From contig NZ_QQBI01000001.1 of the NCBI RefSeq assembly GCF_004302915.1, positions 152,256 through 216,255 of the forward strand: a stretch of DNA of 64,000 nucleotides, read 5' to 3'. The translations under genes and the position numbers were made by a program. Under the pieces are notes generated by a model. It worked only from the letters and a program-made list of their open reading frames with translations. It was not told the origin of the DNA and searched no databases. Source of the stretch: Komagataeibacter xylinus (GTDB taxonomy: Bacteria > Pseudomonadota > Alphaproteobacteria > Acetobacterales > Acetobacteraceae). The stretch's first letter is position 1, and each line of letters opens with the position of its first letter. Below, in pieces: positions 1 through 9,500 of this stretch.

Positions 1-3000
1 TGCACCGCGAATGCACCCAGCGACTGCCCCGCCGAGCCACGCAGCCGCGCCGTAAGGTGGCCCGGCGCGAGCTTGGCCATGCCGAACTGGCGCACGATGA
101 GCGAGGAGATGCGCGTGCCGATGGCGCGATGCGTGTTCTGCACGTTGTACTGCAGCTGCATCTTCTCGCCATGGTCAAACAGCGGGCGCGCATCGGCAAT
201 CATCTGGGCATCCAGCGTCTCGGGCACCTCGTTGCGCCCCTCACGCGTGCAGTAGCGGCCATAGGGGCCGGGATCGGCCTGCGCCAGCAGCGAGTTGAGG
301 TCGAGGTCATCGAGATAGTCCGCCCCGCGCAGCACCTGGTGCAGCAGGTCGGTGCGGCCGATGATCTCGTTAAGCGTGGAGAATCCCAGCGATGCGAGGA
401 TGTTGCGCACGTCCTCGGCAATGAAGGAGAACAGGTTGATCACCTTCTCCGGCGTGCCCTCGAACTTCCTGCGCAGTTCCTCATCCTGCACGCACACGCC
501 CACCGGGCAGGTGTTGGAGTGGCACTGCCGCACCATGATGCAGCCCATGGCCACGAGGCTGGCCGTGCCGATGCCGAACTCTTCCGCACCCAGCATGGCG
601 GCGATCACCACGTCGCGCCCGGTTTTCAGCCCGCCATCGGTGCGCAGCTTCACGCGGTGGCGCAGGCGGTTGAGCATCAGCACCTGATGCGCCTCCGCCA
701 GCCCCAGCTCCCACGGCATGCCCGCATACTTGACCGAAGACTGCGGGCTCGCCCCCGTGCCGCCGGAATGGCCCGAGATCAGGATGGCATCCGCCTTGGC
801 CTTGGCCACACCGGCTGCAATCGTGCCGATGCCTGAACGCGCGACCAGCTTCACGGTCACGGTGGCCTCGGGGTTGATCTGCTTGAGGTCATAGATGAGC
901 TGGGCCAGATCCTCGATCGAGTAGATATCGTGGTGCGGCGGCGGCGAGATCAGCGTCACGCCCTCCGTCGCATGCCGCAGCTTCGCGATCAGGCCGGTCA
1001 CCTTGAAGCCGGGCAGCTGCCCGCCCTCGCCGGGCTTCGCACCCTGCGCCATCTTGATCTCGATCTCGCGGCAGTCATTGAGGTACTGCGCGGTCACGCC
1101 AAAGCGGCCCGAGGCGATCTGCTTGATGGCGGATGAGGCATTATCCCCATTGGGGCGCGGCTTCGCACGGGCCGGGTCTTCACCGCCCTCGCCCGAATCC
1201 GACTTGGCGCCGATGCGGTTCATGGCGATCGACAGCGTCTCGTGCGCCTCGGGGCTGAGTGCGCCGAGCGAGATGCCGGGCGCGATCAGGCGCTTGCGCA
1301 GTTCGGTGATGCTCTCGACCGATTCCACGGGGATGGGCGTGCGCCCGCCACGGAAGTCGAGCAGGTCGCGCAATGCCACCGGCGGCAGGCGGCGCACCGC
1401 ATCGGCGTAACGCTGGTAGATGGAGAAGCTGCCGGTGCCCACCGCCGTCTGCAGCATGTGGATGAGGTTGCCATCAAAGGCATGTACTTCCCCGCTGCGG
1501 CGCAGCTTGTAGCGCCCGCCGACGGAAAGCGTTTCCACCTGTTTGTTCCACGCCTTGTGGTGGAAGCTGAGCACATTGCGCGCGATGCCGGTCAGGCCGA
1601 TGCCCGAGATGCGCGAGGGCATGCCGGGGAAGAATTCCGCCGTCAGCGCGCGTGACAGCCCGATGGCCTCGAAATTGTAGCCGCCACGATACGATGCCAC
1701 GATGGAAATCCCCATCTTGGACATGATCTTGAGCAGGCCCTTGTTGACCGCCTTGCGGTAGCGCTCCACCGACTCGCTGAGCGAAAGCTGACCGAACAGG
1801 CCGCGACGGTGGCGGTCGGCAATGCTTTCCTGCGCCAGGTACGGGTTCACGGTCGTCGCACCCACGCCGATGGTCACCGCAATGGCATGCACGTCGAGCG
1901 CCCCGGCCGAGCGCACGTTGAGCGAAGTGAACGTGCGCAGCGACTGGCGCACCAGATGCGTATGCACCGCCGCCGTGGCGAGGATCATCGGGATATATGC
2001 CCGCTCGCTGGACTGGTGCTCATCGGTCAGGAACACATGGGTGCAGCCCTGGCGCACGCGGTCCTCGGCCTCTGCGCGGATGCGCGCGATGGCGGCGCGC
2101 AGCCCGGCCTCGCCCTCGCTGGCGGGGAAGGTGCAGTCAATGATGCAGGCATTCCTGCCACAGAACTCGACCAGCGCCTGGAACTCACCCGTGGTCAGCA
2201 CCGGGGAGGGAAGCTGGAGCAGGTCGCACTGGCTCTCGTTTTCCTCCAAAATGTTGCCAAGGTTGCCAAGGCGGGTCACGAGGCTCATCACCCGCGTTTC
2301 ACGCAGGCTGTCGATGGGCGGGTTGGTGACCTGGCTGAAGGCCTGGCGGAAGTAATGCGCCAGCCCCCGGTAGCGGGAGGAGAGCACGGCAAGCGGCGTG
2401 TCATCGCCCATCGAGCCGATGGCCTCGGCGGCGTTTTCCACCATGGGCTGCAGGATTGTCTCGAGGTCCTCGAGCGTCAGGCCCACGGCAAGCTGGCGGC
2501 GGCGCAGCATCTCGGCCCCGTACAGCACCGGCTCGCTGCCATCGGGGCGCACGATGCTCGAGATTTCCTGCGTGCGCTTGACCCAGGCCGAGAAATCCTG
2601 CCGCTGCGACAGCTCATCAAGCAGCTCTTCATTGCTGTAGAGCTTCGCGGTTTTCAGATCCAGCGCCAGCGACTGCCCCGGCCCGAGGCGGCCACGGCTC
2701 ACGATCTCGGCCTCTGGCACCTTCACCATGCCGGTCTCGGAGCCCACGATCAGCAGGCCACCTTCGGTCAGGGTGTAGCGCAGCGGGCGCAGGCCGCTGC
2801 GGTCAAGACCCGCCACCATCCAGCGGCCATCGGTGGCGCACAGGGCGGCGGGGCCGTCCCACGGTTCCATTACCGCGTTGCAGTAGGAATACATGTCCTT
2901 GTGGCGCTGCGGCATGGCGGAGTTGCCGCCAACACTTGCCGGAATCATCAGGCAGCGCGCCATCGGCGCGTCACGCCCGGCGAAGGTCAGCAGCTCGAAC

Positions 3001-3944
3001 ACGTTGTCAAAGCAGGCAGTGTCCGACCCCTGCGCCTGCACCACGGGCTTGAGGTCATCCATGTAGGGGTCAAGGATGGGGTCGGCCAGCCGCGTCTCGT
3101 GGCTTTTCATCCAGTTGACGTTGCCCGAGATGGTGTTGATCTCGCCATTATGGGCCAGCCGGCGGAAGGGCTGGGCCAGCTTCCATGTGGGGAAGGTGTT
3201 GGTCGAGTAGCGCTGGTGATAGATGGCGAAACGACTGACAAAGCGGGGATCGAGCAGGTCGGGGTAGAACTCGGTCAGGTGCTCGGCAAGGAACATGCCC
3301 TTGTAGATGAGCGAGCGGCACGACAGCGAGCACACATACAGGTCGACCTGGTTGGCGATCGCGCTCTTCTCGATCTTGCGGCGGATCACATACAGGTCGC
3401 GCTCGAACTCTTCCTCCCCGCTGCCGGGCAGGTTGCGGATCAGGATCTGCTCGATCTCGGGGCGGGTGGCGTTGGCCTTCTCGCCAATGCAGTCGGTATT
3501 GATGGGCACCTGGCGCCAGCCATAGATGCTGTAGCCGAATGCCAGGATCTCGCTCTCGATGATCTGGCGGCACCGTTCCTGCGCTGCGATATCGGTCTTG
3601 GGCAGGAAGATCATGCCCACCGCGATCTGGCTGTCCACGCCGCTTTCGGCGCCACCTGCATGAATGGCGTCAGCAAAGAAATCCTGCGGGATCTCGACAT
3701 GGATGCCCGCGCCATCGCCGGTCTTGCCATCGGCGTCGACCGCACCCCGGTGCCACACGGCCTTGAGCGCTGCGATACCCGCTTCCACCACGTCGCGGCG
3801 CGGCTTGCCGTCAAGGGCGGCCACCATGCCCACGCCGCAGGCATCATGCTCATCGGCGGGGGTGTACAGGCCGGAGATGGCCTGCGCGTTGTCGCGCCAT
3901 TCCTGCACGAAATCGGTGGACTGGTTTTCGAACTGATCCATCAT
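1..3944 (-). CDS. gltB: Glutamate synthase large subunit, C-terminus beyond the window
   Basis: This is the large (amidotransferase plus FMN) subunit of NADPH glutamate synthase, which makes two glutamates from glutamine and 2-oxoglutarate. I read about 1314 codons in one open frame from the ATG pair at 3944 down to base 1, against roughly 1500 for the family, so the C-terminal domain is missing. A short propeptide precedes Cys36 in ACGVGMVA, the expected N-terminal nucleophile. The 3Fe-4S cysteines appear near residues 1135, 1141 and 1146 (CIMVRQCHSNTCPVGV). GQSLALD-type and YSIEDLAQLIYDLKQ segments of the central and FMN domains are also readable. The start lies two bases after the gltD stop, so the two are one transcription unit. 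Long antisense frames cover it but carry no recognisable domain. Confidence 0.97.
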   Translation of the reverse strand, partial: MMDQFENQSTDFVQEWRDNAQAISGLYTPADEHDACGVGMVAALDGKPRRDVVEAGIAALKAVWHRGAVDADGKTGDGAGIHVEIPQDFFADAIHAGGAESGVDSQIAVGMIFLPKTDIAAQERCRQIIESEILAFGYSIYGWRQVPINTDCIGEKANATRPEIEQILIRNLPGSGEEEFERDLYVIRRKIEKSAIANQVDLYVCSLSCRSLIYKGMFLAEHLTEFYPDLLDPRFVSRFAIYHQRYSTNTFPTWKLAQPFRRLAHNGEINTISGNVNWMKSHETRLADPILDPYMDDLKPVVQAQGSDTACFDNVFELLTFAGRDAPMARCLMIPASVGGNSAMPQRHKDMYSYCNAVMEPWDGPAALCATDGRWMVAGLDRSGLRPLRYTLTEGGLLIVGSETGMVKVPEAEIVSRGRLGPGQSLALDLKTAKLYSNEELLDELSQRQDFSAWVKRTQEISSIVRPDGSEPVLYGAEMLRRRQLAVGLTLEDLETILQPMVENAAEAIGSMGDDTPLAVLSSRYRGLAHYFRQAFSQVTNPPIDSLRETRVMSLVTRLGNLGNILEENESQCDLLQLPSPVLTTGEFQALVEFCGRNACIIDCTFPASEGEAGLRAAIARIRAEAEDRVRQGCTHVFLTDEHQSSERAYIPMILATAAVHTHLVRQSLRTFTSLNVRSAGALDVHAIAVTIGVGATTVNPYLAQESIADRHRRGLFGQLSLSESVERYRKAVNKGLLKIMSKMGISIVASYRGGYNFEAIGLSRALTAEFFPGMPSRISGIGLTGIARNVLSFHHKAWNKQVETLSVGGRYKLRRSGEVHAFDGNLIHMLQTAVGTGSFSIYQRYADAVRRLPPVALRDLLDFRGGRTPIPVESVESITELRKRLIAPGISLGALSPEAHETLSIAMNRIGAKSDSGEGGEDPARAKPRPNGDNASSAIKQIASGRFGVTAQYLNDCREIEIKMAQGAKPGEGGQLPGFKVTGLIAKLRHATEGVTLISPPPHHDIYSIEDLAQLIYDLKQINPEATVTVKLVARSGIGTIAAGVAKAKADAILISGHSGGTGASPQSSVKYAGMPWELGLAEAHQVLMLNRLRHRVKLRTDGGLKTGRDVVIAAMLGAEEFGIGTASLVAMGCIMVRQCHSNTCPVGVCVQDEELRRKFEGTPEKVINLFSFIAEDVRNILASLGFSTLNEIIGRTDLLHQVLRGADYLDDLDLNSLLAQADPGPYGRYCTREGRNEVPETLDAQMIADARPLFDHGEKMQLQYNVQNTHRAIGTRISSLIVRQFGMAKLAPGHLTARLRGSAGQSLGAFAV

Positions 3945-3946
3945 GC

Positions 3947-5401
3947 TTACTCCGCCACCTCGGCCTGTGCCGCCGTCATTTCCTCTAGCCATGCGTGCAT
4001 CTGCGCTGCCGCATCACGCCCATCGCGGATGGCCCACACCACAAGGCTGGCCCCGCGCACGATATCGCCTGCGGCAAACACGCCGGGCAGGCTGGTCATG
4101 AAGCTCTTGCGATCGACCATGAGCGTGCCCCAGCGCGAGACCTCAAGCTCCGGCTGGCCCCACAGCGTGGGCAGCGGCTCGGGGTCAAAGCCGAGCGCCT
4201 TGACCACGAGGTCGGCCTCGAGCGTGAACGCGCTGTCCTCCACCGGCTCGACCGACTGGCGGCCCGAGGCATCGGGCAGGCCCAGCTTCATGCGGCTGGC
4301 GCGCACGCCGCTCACATGGCCCTCGCCCTCGAACGCCTGCGGGGCTGCGAGCCAGACGAACTCCACGCCTTCTTCCTCGGCGTTCTTCACCTCGCGCACG
4401 GAGCCGGGCATGTTGGCGCGGTCGCGGCGATAGAGGCATTTGACCGACTTCGCCCCCTGCCGGATGGCGGTGCGCACGCAGTCCATGGCCGTATCGCCAC
4501 CGCCAATGACCACGACCGACTTGCCCGCCGCATTCAGCGCGCCACTGTCATATTCGGCCACGCTGTCGCCCAGCGAGACGCGGTTGGAGGCGGTCAGGTA
4601 ATCCAGCGCGCGCACGATGCCGCCCAGACCCGCACCGGGGCCACCAATGTCACGCGACTTGTACACACCGGTTGCGATCAGCACGCCATCATGGCGCGCG
4701 CGCAGGGTGGAGAACGCAATGCTGTCCGCGCCATCGGTATCGCCAATGCCCTTGCCGAGATGGAACTGGATGCCCGATTCCACCAGCAGCCTGTGCCGGC
4801 GCAGCACGATGTCCTTCTCCAGCTTGAAGCCGGGGATGCCATACATCAGCAGGCCGCCGATACGGTCGTAGCGGTCATAGACATGCACCTGGTAGCCCTG
4901 CTCGCGCAGTTGCACGGCCGCGGCAAGGCCACCGGGACCGGCACCGATGATGGCAACGCTCTCGTCGCGCTCGGCCACCGGCCTGACCGGCTTGACCCAG
5001 CCATTATCGAAGGCGGTATCGGTAATGTAGCGCTCGACCGCGCCGATGGTGACGCTTTCGAACCCTTCCTCGATCACGCAGTTGCCTTCGCACAGGCGGT
5101 CCTGCGGGCAGATGCGGCCACAGATTTCGGGGAAGGTGTTGGTGGCGGAGGACAGTTCATACGCCTCCTCCATCCGCCCTGCCGCCGTCATCATCAGCCA
5201 GTCGGGGATGTTGTTGCCCAGCGGGCAGTGCACCGAGCAGAACGGCACGCCGCACTGCGAGCAGCGCGAGGCCTGCGCCTCGGCCTTGGCGGGCACGAAC
5301 TCATCGTAAATTTCGTTGAAGTCCTGGCGGCGCGCCTCGGCAGGCCGTTTGTCGGGCTGCTCCTGCGCCACGGAGACGAATTTCAGCATGCGCTCGGCCA
5401 T
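3947..5401 (-). CDS. gltD: Glutamate synthase small subunit (NADPH, FAD, Fe-S)
   Basis: The beta subunit passes electrons from NADPH through FAD and two 4Fe-4S clusters to GltB. The N-terminal cluster cysteines are at 47, 50, 55 and 59 (CSQCGVPFCSVHC), and a second cysteine group follows (CGRICPQDRLCEGNC). FAD binding is at VAIIGAGPGGLAAA and NADPH binding at VVVIGGGDTAMDC. The C-terminal GVFAAGDIVRGASLVVWAI motif is typical of the family. I chose ATG 5401 because AGGGG lies about 8 bases upstream, giving 484 residues, the usual length; an upstream ATG at 5449 would add 16 residues without similarity. Transcription order is gltD then gltB, and the 5450-5568 gap should hold the promoter. Confidence 0.96.
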   Translation of the reverse strand: MAERMLKFVSVAQEQPDKRPAEARRQDFNEIYDEFVPAKAEAQASRCSQCGVPFCSVHCPLGNNIPDWLMMTAAGRMEEAYELSSATNTFPEICGRICPQDRLCEGNCVIEEGFESVTIGAVERYITDTAFDNGWVKPVRPVAERDESVAIIGAGPGGLAAAVQLREQGYQVHVYDRYDRIGGLLMYGIPGFKLEKDIVLRRHRLLVESGIQFHLGKGIGDTDGADSIAFSTLRARHDGVLIATGVYKSRDIGGPGAGLGGIVRALDYLTASNRVSLGDSVAEYDSGALNAAGKSVVVIGGGDTAMDCVRTAIRQGAKSVKCLYRRDRANMPGSVREVKNAEEEGVEFVWLAAPQAFEGEGHVSGVRASRMKLGLPDASGRQSVEPVEDSAFTLEADLVVKALGFDPEPLPTLWGQPELEVSRWGTLMVDRKSFMTSLPGVFAAGDIVRGASLVVWAIRDGRDAAAQMHAWLEEMTAAQAEVAE

Positions 5402-5568
5402 CGGTCTGCCCCTGGTCTGCATATGGAAGGAAGGCGTCGGGCACGGCATGCGCGCCCGCTAGTTCGCACATGACCTACGCAACGCCTTGCCCAAAGAAAA
5501 GACAGCAGTACTGACCTTAATGCAGGAAAAGACCAGAAATACGCGAAATTCTCCCCTCCGCGCGGAAA

Positions 5569-6462
5569 TCAGTCCAGCACCAGATCCATGGGCGAGGGTG
5601 TTATGCCCAGCATCTCGAGCGTGCGGGCGCCGGGGGCCACGACGTTATCGACATAAAGCAGCCTGACCTGATCGCGCGTGAGCAGCTTGCCCGGCAGGTG
5701 CTCGAGCACGCCGGCCTGAAGGGTGGCGAGCCAGCGCGGCACCTCGATGAGCGGGCGCGGATGCCCACCCCACCGCGCAGCCCAGGCCACGAGCTGGCGC
5801 ATGGTCATGACCACGGGGCCACCAAACTCGAAGATCGCCCCCTCCATGCCCTCGCTGGTGGCGATGCGCAGCATGCCCTCGGCCACATCCCCCACCCACA
5901 CGGGCTGGAAGCGGGTGGCCGGGCCAAACACCGGCACCACCGGCATGAAACGCGCCATGCGGGCGAACATGGCGGGAATGGCCCCCTCCGCGCCAAAAAT
6001 GAGCGAGGGCCGGACAATGATCGCCTGCGGCATGTGGCGGCTGACGGCGGCCTCACCCTCGCCCTTGCTGCGGGCATAGGCCGAGGGGCTGCTCACATCC
6101 GCGCCAATGGCCGAGACATGGATCAGCCGCACAACGCCCGCGGCGGCACTGATGCGCGCCACCCTCGCCGCACCCGCCACATGGATCGCCTCGAAGGTTG
6201 CCGCCCCGTGGGGGGAAAGGATGCCCACGAGGTTGATGACCAGCGTGCTGCCCTCGATGGCGGCAACGCAGGCGGCCTCATCGGTGATGGAAGCGACAAC
6301 GGGCACCACCTGCCCCACGTCACCCAGCATGCGCAGGGTCGTGGCATGCGCCGCCGTGCGGCCTGCCACGCGCACCACGTAGCCGACCCGCGCCAGCCGC
6401 CCCACCACGGAACGGCCCACGAATCCGCTCCCGCCAAATACCGTTGCCACCTTGCGCGCCAT
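5569..6462 (-). CDS. NAD(P)-binding, complex I NDUFA9-like protein
   Basis: This is an atypical short-chain dehydrogenase of the NDUFA9/39-kDa complex I subunit type, about 297 residues. The nucleotide-binding glycine motif VFGGSGFVG sits at residues 7-15. The canonical catalytic Tyr-Lys pair is replaced by a YARSKGEGE segment, as in NmrA/NDUFA9-like proteins. The ATG at 6462 is preceded by GGAG at good spacing; the frame extends upstream but the extra residues look non-coding. In alphaproteobacteria such proteins are usually annotated as complex I-associated or as quinone/NAD(P)H-binding epimerases. No nuo genes are nearby, so the role in respiration is inferred from family only. Confidence 0.85.
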   Translation of the reverse strand: MARKVATVFGGSGFVGRSVVGRLARVGYVVRVAGRTAAHATTLRMLGDVGQVVPVVASITDEAACVAAIEGSTLVINLVGILSPHGAATFEAIHVAGAARVARISAAAGVVRLIHVSAIGADVSSPSAYARSKGEGEAAVSRHMPQAIIVRPSLIFGAEGAIPAMFARMARFMPVVPVFGPATRFQPVWVGDVAEGMLRIATSEGMEGAIFEFGGPVVMTMRQLVAWAARWGGHPRPLIEVPRWLATLQAGVLEHLPGKLLTRDQVRLLYVDNVVAPGARTLEMLGITPSPMDLVLD

Positions 6463-6625
6463 GACCTGCTCCTGCCCGTGATCCATATCGTTTTCCGGCT
6501 CCTGTTCTCGCATCTTTTGCAAACGGCTTCCCAGCCATTTCGTTTGCGCCGCCATGCCGGGCAGCCTGCGCCGGACCACGGAACGAAAAAAATGCGCCTG
6601 GTTTCAAAAAAATGCATTTCCCCTG

Positions 6626-6654
6626 TTGACCGCCCCCGCAGGCCGGACTAAACA
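6626..6654 (+). promoter_or_regulatory. Possible sigma-70 promoter of tRNA-Leu
   Basis: TTGACC, a 17-base spacer and TAAACA lie 43 bases upstream of the mature tRNA 5' end. A GC-rich stretch follows the -10, as expected for a stringently controlled stable-RNA promoter. The -35 is good and the -10 is weak. Confidence 0.45.
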
Positions 6655-6696
6655 GCGCTCACACCACCCCGGCGGCCTCCGCTGGGGAGCCTCTGA

Positions 6697-6783
6697 GCCC
6701 AGATGGCGGAATTGGTAGACGCGCAGGTTTCAGGTACCTGTGGCCGCAAGGTCGTGGAAGTTCGAGTCTTCTTCTGGGCACCA
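6697..6783 (+). tRNA. tRNA-Leu (anticodon CAG)
   Basis: An 87-base cloverleaf with a 7-bp acceptor stem (GCCCAGA with TCTGGGC), an anticodon stem CAGGT/ACCTG around the loop TTCAGGT (anticodon CAG, reading CUG), the long variable arm expected of a class II leucine tRNA, a T-loop containing GTTCGAGTC, and an encoded 3' ACCA. It stands alone between NDUFA9-like (minus) and rnd (plus). Confidence 0.97.
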
Positions 6784-6823
6784 TCTCTCAAAACTGAATA
6801 GCATTCCCCTCCGGGGGCGATCA

Positions 6824-6859
6824 GGACAGCCCGTCACGGGCCTGTCCCGTTATCTTTTT
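6824..6859 (+). terminator. Rho-independent terminator after tRNA-Leu
   Basis: GGACAGCCCG and CGGGCCTGTCC pair around a TCA loop with one bulge, followed by CGTTATCTTTTT. The position 40 bases beyond the tRNA fits termination of the tRNA transcript. The remaining stretch to 7025 shows nothing else I recognise. Confidence 0.7.
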
Positions 6860-7025
6860 GCCTGTTCCGCAGCCGGAATTGGTGTAAACCGCCCCGAACA
6901 CATCACTCACGGTGCTGGCCGCCCAGGGCACAGGCAGGCGTTACGACACAACGGATTGCCCCCGCTTGCGGTTGCGTTGCAGACCTGCCACCGTGAATTC
7001 AATTGCGTGACGGAGCATTTCACAT

Positions 7026-7673
7026 ATGGCCACAAGCCCATCACCCGACGCCATTCACTTCTACCGTGGCGACCTGCCCGCGCATGTCACCTTCAGTGGC
7101 AGTGTTGCGGTGGATACGGAAACGATGGGCCTGAACCCGCACCGTGACCGGCTGTGCCTCGTGCAGCTTTCCGGCGGCGATGGCCACGCCCACCTGGTGC
7201 AGATGCCCAAAGGCGCAAAGGCCGCCGACTGCCCCAACCTCGTGCGCGTGCTGGCCGACCCCACCCTGCCCAAGCTCATGCATTTCGCCCGTTTTGACGT
7301 GGCCATCCTGCAATACACGCTGGGCATTACGGTCGCCCCCGCCATCTGCACCAAGATCGCATCAAAACTGGTGCGCACCTATACCGACCGCCACGGCCTG
7401 GCCCATCTGTGCCGCGAACTGCTGGGCGTGGAACTGAGCAAGCAGCAGCAGTCATCGGACTGGGGGGCGGACGTACTCAGGCCCGAGCAACTTGCCTATG
7501 CCGCATCCGACGTGCTGTACCTGCATGCCCTGTGGGCAAAGCTCGAAGCCCTGCTGCACCGCGAGGGGCGGCGTGAACTGGCGCAGGCCTGCTACGATTT
7601 TCTGCCCACGCGCGCGCGGCTTGATATACTGGGTTACGAGGATCCTGACATTTTCGCGCATCGGGCCGCCTGA
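7026..7673 (+). CDS. rnd: Ribonuclease D-type 3'-5' exonuclease (short form)
   Basis: A DEDDy exonuclease for trimming structured RNA 3' ends. The Exo I motif is Asp30-Thr-Glu32 (DTETMGL), Exo II is in LMHFARFDVAIL, and Exo III is YAASDVLYLHALW with the catalytic Tyr and Asp. At 215 residues it has the catalytic domain only and lacks the C-terminal HRDC domains of E. coli RNase D; short forms are common in alphaproteobacteria. GGAG lies upstream of ATG 7026. It precedes kdsD by 52 bases, a conserved neighbour pair. Confidence 0.92.
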   Translation: MATSPSPDAIHFYRGDLPAHVTFSGSVAVDTETMGLNPHRDRLCLVQLSGGDGHAHLVQMPKGAKAADCPNLVRVLADPTLPKLMHFARFDVAILQYTLGITVAPAICTKIASKLVRTYTDRHGLAHLCRELLGVELSKQQQSSDWGADVLRPEQLAYAASDVLYLHALWAKLEALLHREGRRELAQACYDFLPTRARLDILGYEDPDIFAHRAA

Positions 7674-7725
7674 TGGCCCATGCCCGGTTTGACCGGGAAC
7701 CCATTCAGACCGATACAGATCGTGC

Positions 7726-8766
7726 ATGAATAGCAGCCCCCCTTCCCCTCCCTCCGCCACCACGGGCGATGACACGGCCCAGCACGCGCGCATGCTGGGC
7801 GAGGCCCGTGCCGTGCTGCGCGCCGAATCCGCCGGGCTGCAGGCCATGATCGCTGCAATGGAAGAGGGCGATGGCGGGCTGGGGGCGGCCTTCATCGCGG
7901 CGGTCGAGGGCATCTGGTCGGGCAACCGGCGCGTGGTGGTGACCGGCATGGGCAAGTCGGGCCATATCGGGCGCAAGATCCAGGCCACCCTTGCCTCGAC
8001 CGGCACGCCCGCCATTTTCGTGCATCCGGCCGAGGCCTCGCACGGCGACCTGGGCATGCTGCAGAAGGGCGATGCGGTGCTGGCCATATCCAATTCCGGC
8101 GAGACGGCGGAAATGGCCGACATCATCTCGCATGCCCGCCGCTTCGGGCTGCTGCTCATCGCCATGACCGCGCGCGCGGGCTCAACGCTGGCGCAGGCGG
8201 CCGATATCGTGCTGCTGCTGCCCCATGCGCCCGAGGCCTGCCCCATTGGCCTCGCGCCAACCACCAGCTCCACCATGCAGCTTGCGCTGGGCGATGCGCT
8301 GGCCATCGTGCTGCTCCAGCGCCGGGGCTTCAGCGCCAGTGACTTTGGCATCTTCCACCCCGGCGGGCGGCTGGGCACGAGGCTGCGCCGGGTGTGCGAA
8401 CTGATGCATACAGGTGAGAGCATGCCCCTTGGCCCGCCTGACATGGAACTGCGCCGCGTGATCGTGGAGATGACCCGCAAGGCCTTTGGCTGCATGGGCG
8501 TGGTGGACGCACATGGCCGCCTGCTCGGCCTGATTACCGACCACGACCTGCGCCTGGCCCTGGGCCGTGACCTCGACCACACCCTTGCCGCCGACATCAT
8601 GAACCCCACGCCGCAGACCATCAGCCCCGACCTGCTGGCCGCCGAGGCGCTGCGGGTCATGAACGACCGCCCGCGCCCGATCTCGAGCATTTTCGCCCTT
8701 GATGAAGGGGGGCATGCGGTGGGCATCCTTCACCTTCACGACCTGCTGCGCGCGGGCATTGCATGA
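7726..8766 (+). CDS. kdsD: Arabinose-5-phosphate isomerase (KdsD/KpsF)
   Basis: Interconverts ribulose 5-phosphate and arabinose 5-phosphate, the first step of Kdo synthesis for lipopolysaccharide. The 346-residue protein has an N-terminal SIS sugar-isomerase domain (VVVTGMGKSGHIGRKIQ; SHGDLGML; ISNSGETAEM) and a C-terminal pair of CBS domains from about residue 215, including LGLITDHDLRLAL and VGILHLHDLLRAG. Its stop overlaps the lptC start as ATGA, so Kdo supply and LPS export are translationally coupled. Confidence 0.95.
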   Translation: MNSSPPSPPSATTGDDTAQHARMLGEARAVLRAESAGLQAMIAAMEEGDGGLGAAFIAAVEGIWSGNRRVVVTGMGKSGHIGRKIQATLASTGTPAIFVHPAEASHGDLGMLQKGDAVLAISNSGETAEMADIISHARRFGLLLIAMTARAGSTLAQAADIVLLLPHAPEACPIGLAPTTSSTMQLALGDALAIVLLQRRGFSASDFGIFHPGGRLGTRLRRVCELMHTGESMPLGPPDMELRRVIVEMTRKAFGCMGVVDAHGRLLGLITDHDLRLALGRDLDHTLAADIMNPTPQTISPDLLAAEALRVMNDRPRPISSIFALDEGGHAVGILHLHDLLRAGIA

Positions 8767-9500
8767 CCGACCGCCCCGAGGACAGGGACGACAACACCGA
8801 TCCCAACACCATCCAGCGCGAGGATTATGCCCGCAGCGCCGCCGATATCGAGCGCCAGCGCAGCATATTCGACCAGGGCGCGCGCACGCGCCTGCTGCCC
8901 AATGCGGCCGACCAGGCCCGCCGGCAGGCCATCATGCGCTCGGCCAAGTGGATGCTGCCGCTGCTTGCCCTCGTGCTGCTGGGCTCGATCGCCGCATGGC
9001 CCGCCGTCGAGCGCGCCGTGATCATGCATACCGGCACCATGGCGCAGATGAGCCGCGTGCGCGTTAAAAGCGGCAGCATGCTCAACCCCACCTATCGCGG
9101 GCTGGACGAACATGGCCGCCCCTACATGATCACCGCCGACGAGGCCCGCCAGGTCGACCCCGAGCGCATCGACCTGAGCAACCCCGCCGCCGACACCCTG
9201 ACCGATAACGGCAACTGGCTGTATGTGACCGCGCGCGACGGCGTGTATATGCAGCACACCCAGCTGCTGGACCTGACGCGTGACGTCACCCTCTATCGCA
9301 ATGACGGAACCCTCATGCTCAGCCCCACTGCCGATGTCGACATGCGCCACAACATCATCGTAACCGACAGCTGGGTCCATGCCGAAGGCCCGGTGGGCGT
9401 GCTCGACGCGCGCGGCGGCATGGTGGATACACGCGGTGGCATCATGCTGTTTCGCGGTCCGGGCCGCATGATCCTCAATGCAGCGGAAAGATCGAACTGA
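8763..9500 (+). CDS. lptC: LPS export protein LptC
   Basis: A bitopic inner-membrane protein that hands lipopolysaccharide from LptBFG to LptA. Of 245 residues, about 60 are cytoplasmic, followed by one membrane helix (WMLPLLALVLLGSIAAWPAV) and a periplasmic beta-jellyroll. YRGLDEHGRPYMITADEA and the DGTLMLSPTADVDMRHN segment are typical LptC strands. The cytoplasmic extension is longer than in E. coli LptC (about 190 residues), as usual in Rhodospirillales. It overlaps kdsD by 4 bases and lptA by one (TGATG). Confidence 0.9.
   Translation: MTDRPEDRDDNTDPNTIQREDYARSAADIERQRSIFDQGARTRLLPNAADQARRQAIMRSAKWMLPLLALVLLGSIAAWPAVERAVIMHTGTMAQMSRVRVKSGSMLNPTYRGLDEHGRPYMITADEARQVDPERIDLSNPAADTLTDNGNWLYVTARDGVYMQHTQLLDLTRDVTLYRNDGTLMLSPTADVDMRHNIIVTDSWVHAEGPVGVLDARGGMVDTRGGIMLFRGPGRMILNAAERSN

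Noticed and set aside
1809..4433. An 874-codon plus-strand frame
   Set aside because: It is antisense to gltB, whose motifs are unmistakable. The translation is His/Ala/Gln-rich with no domain, typical of a GC-rich shadow frame.
3995..5473. A 492-codon plus-strand frame
   Set aside because: Antisense to gltD and compositionally a shadow.
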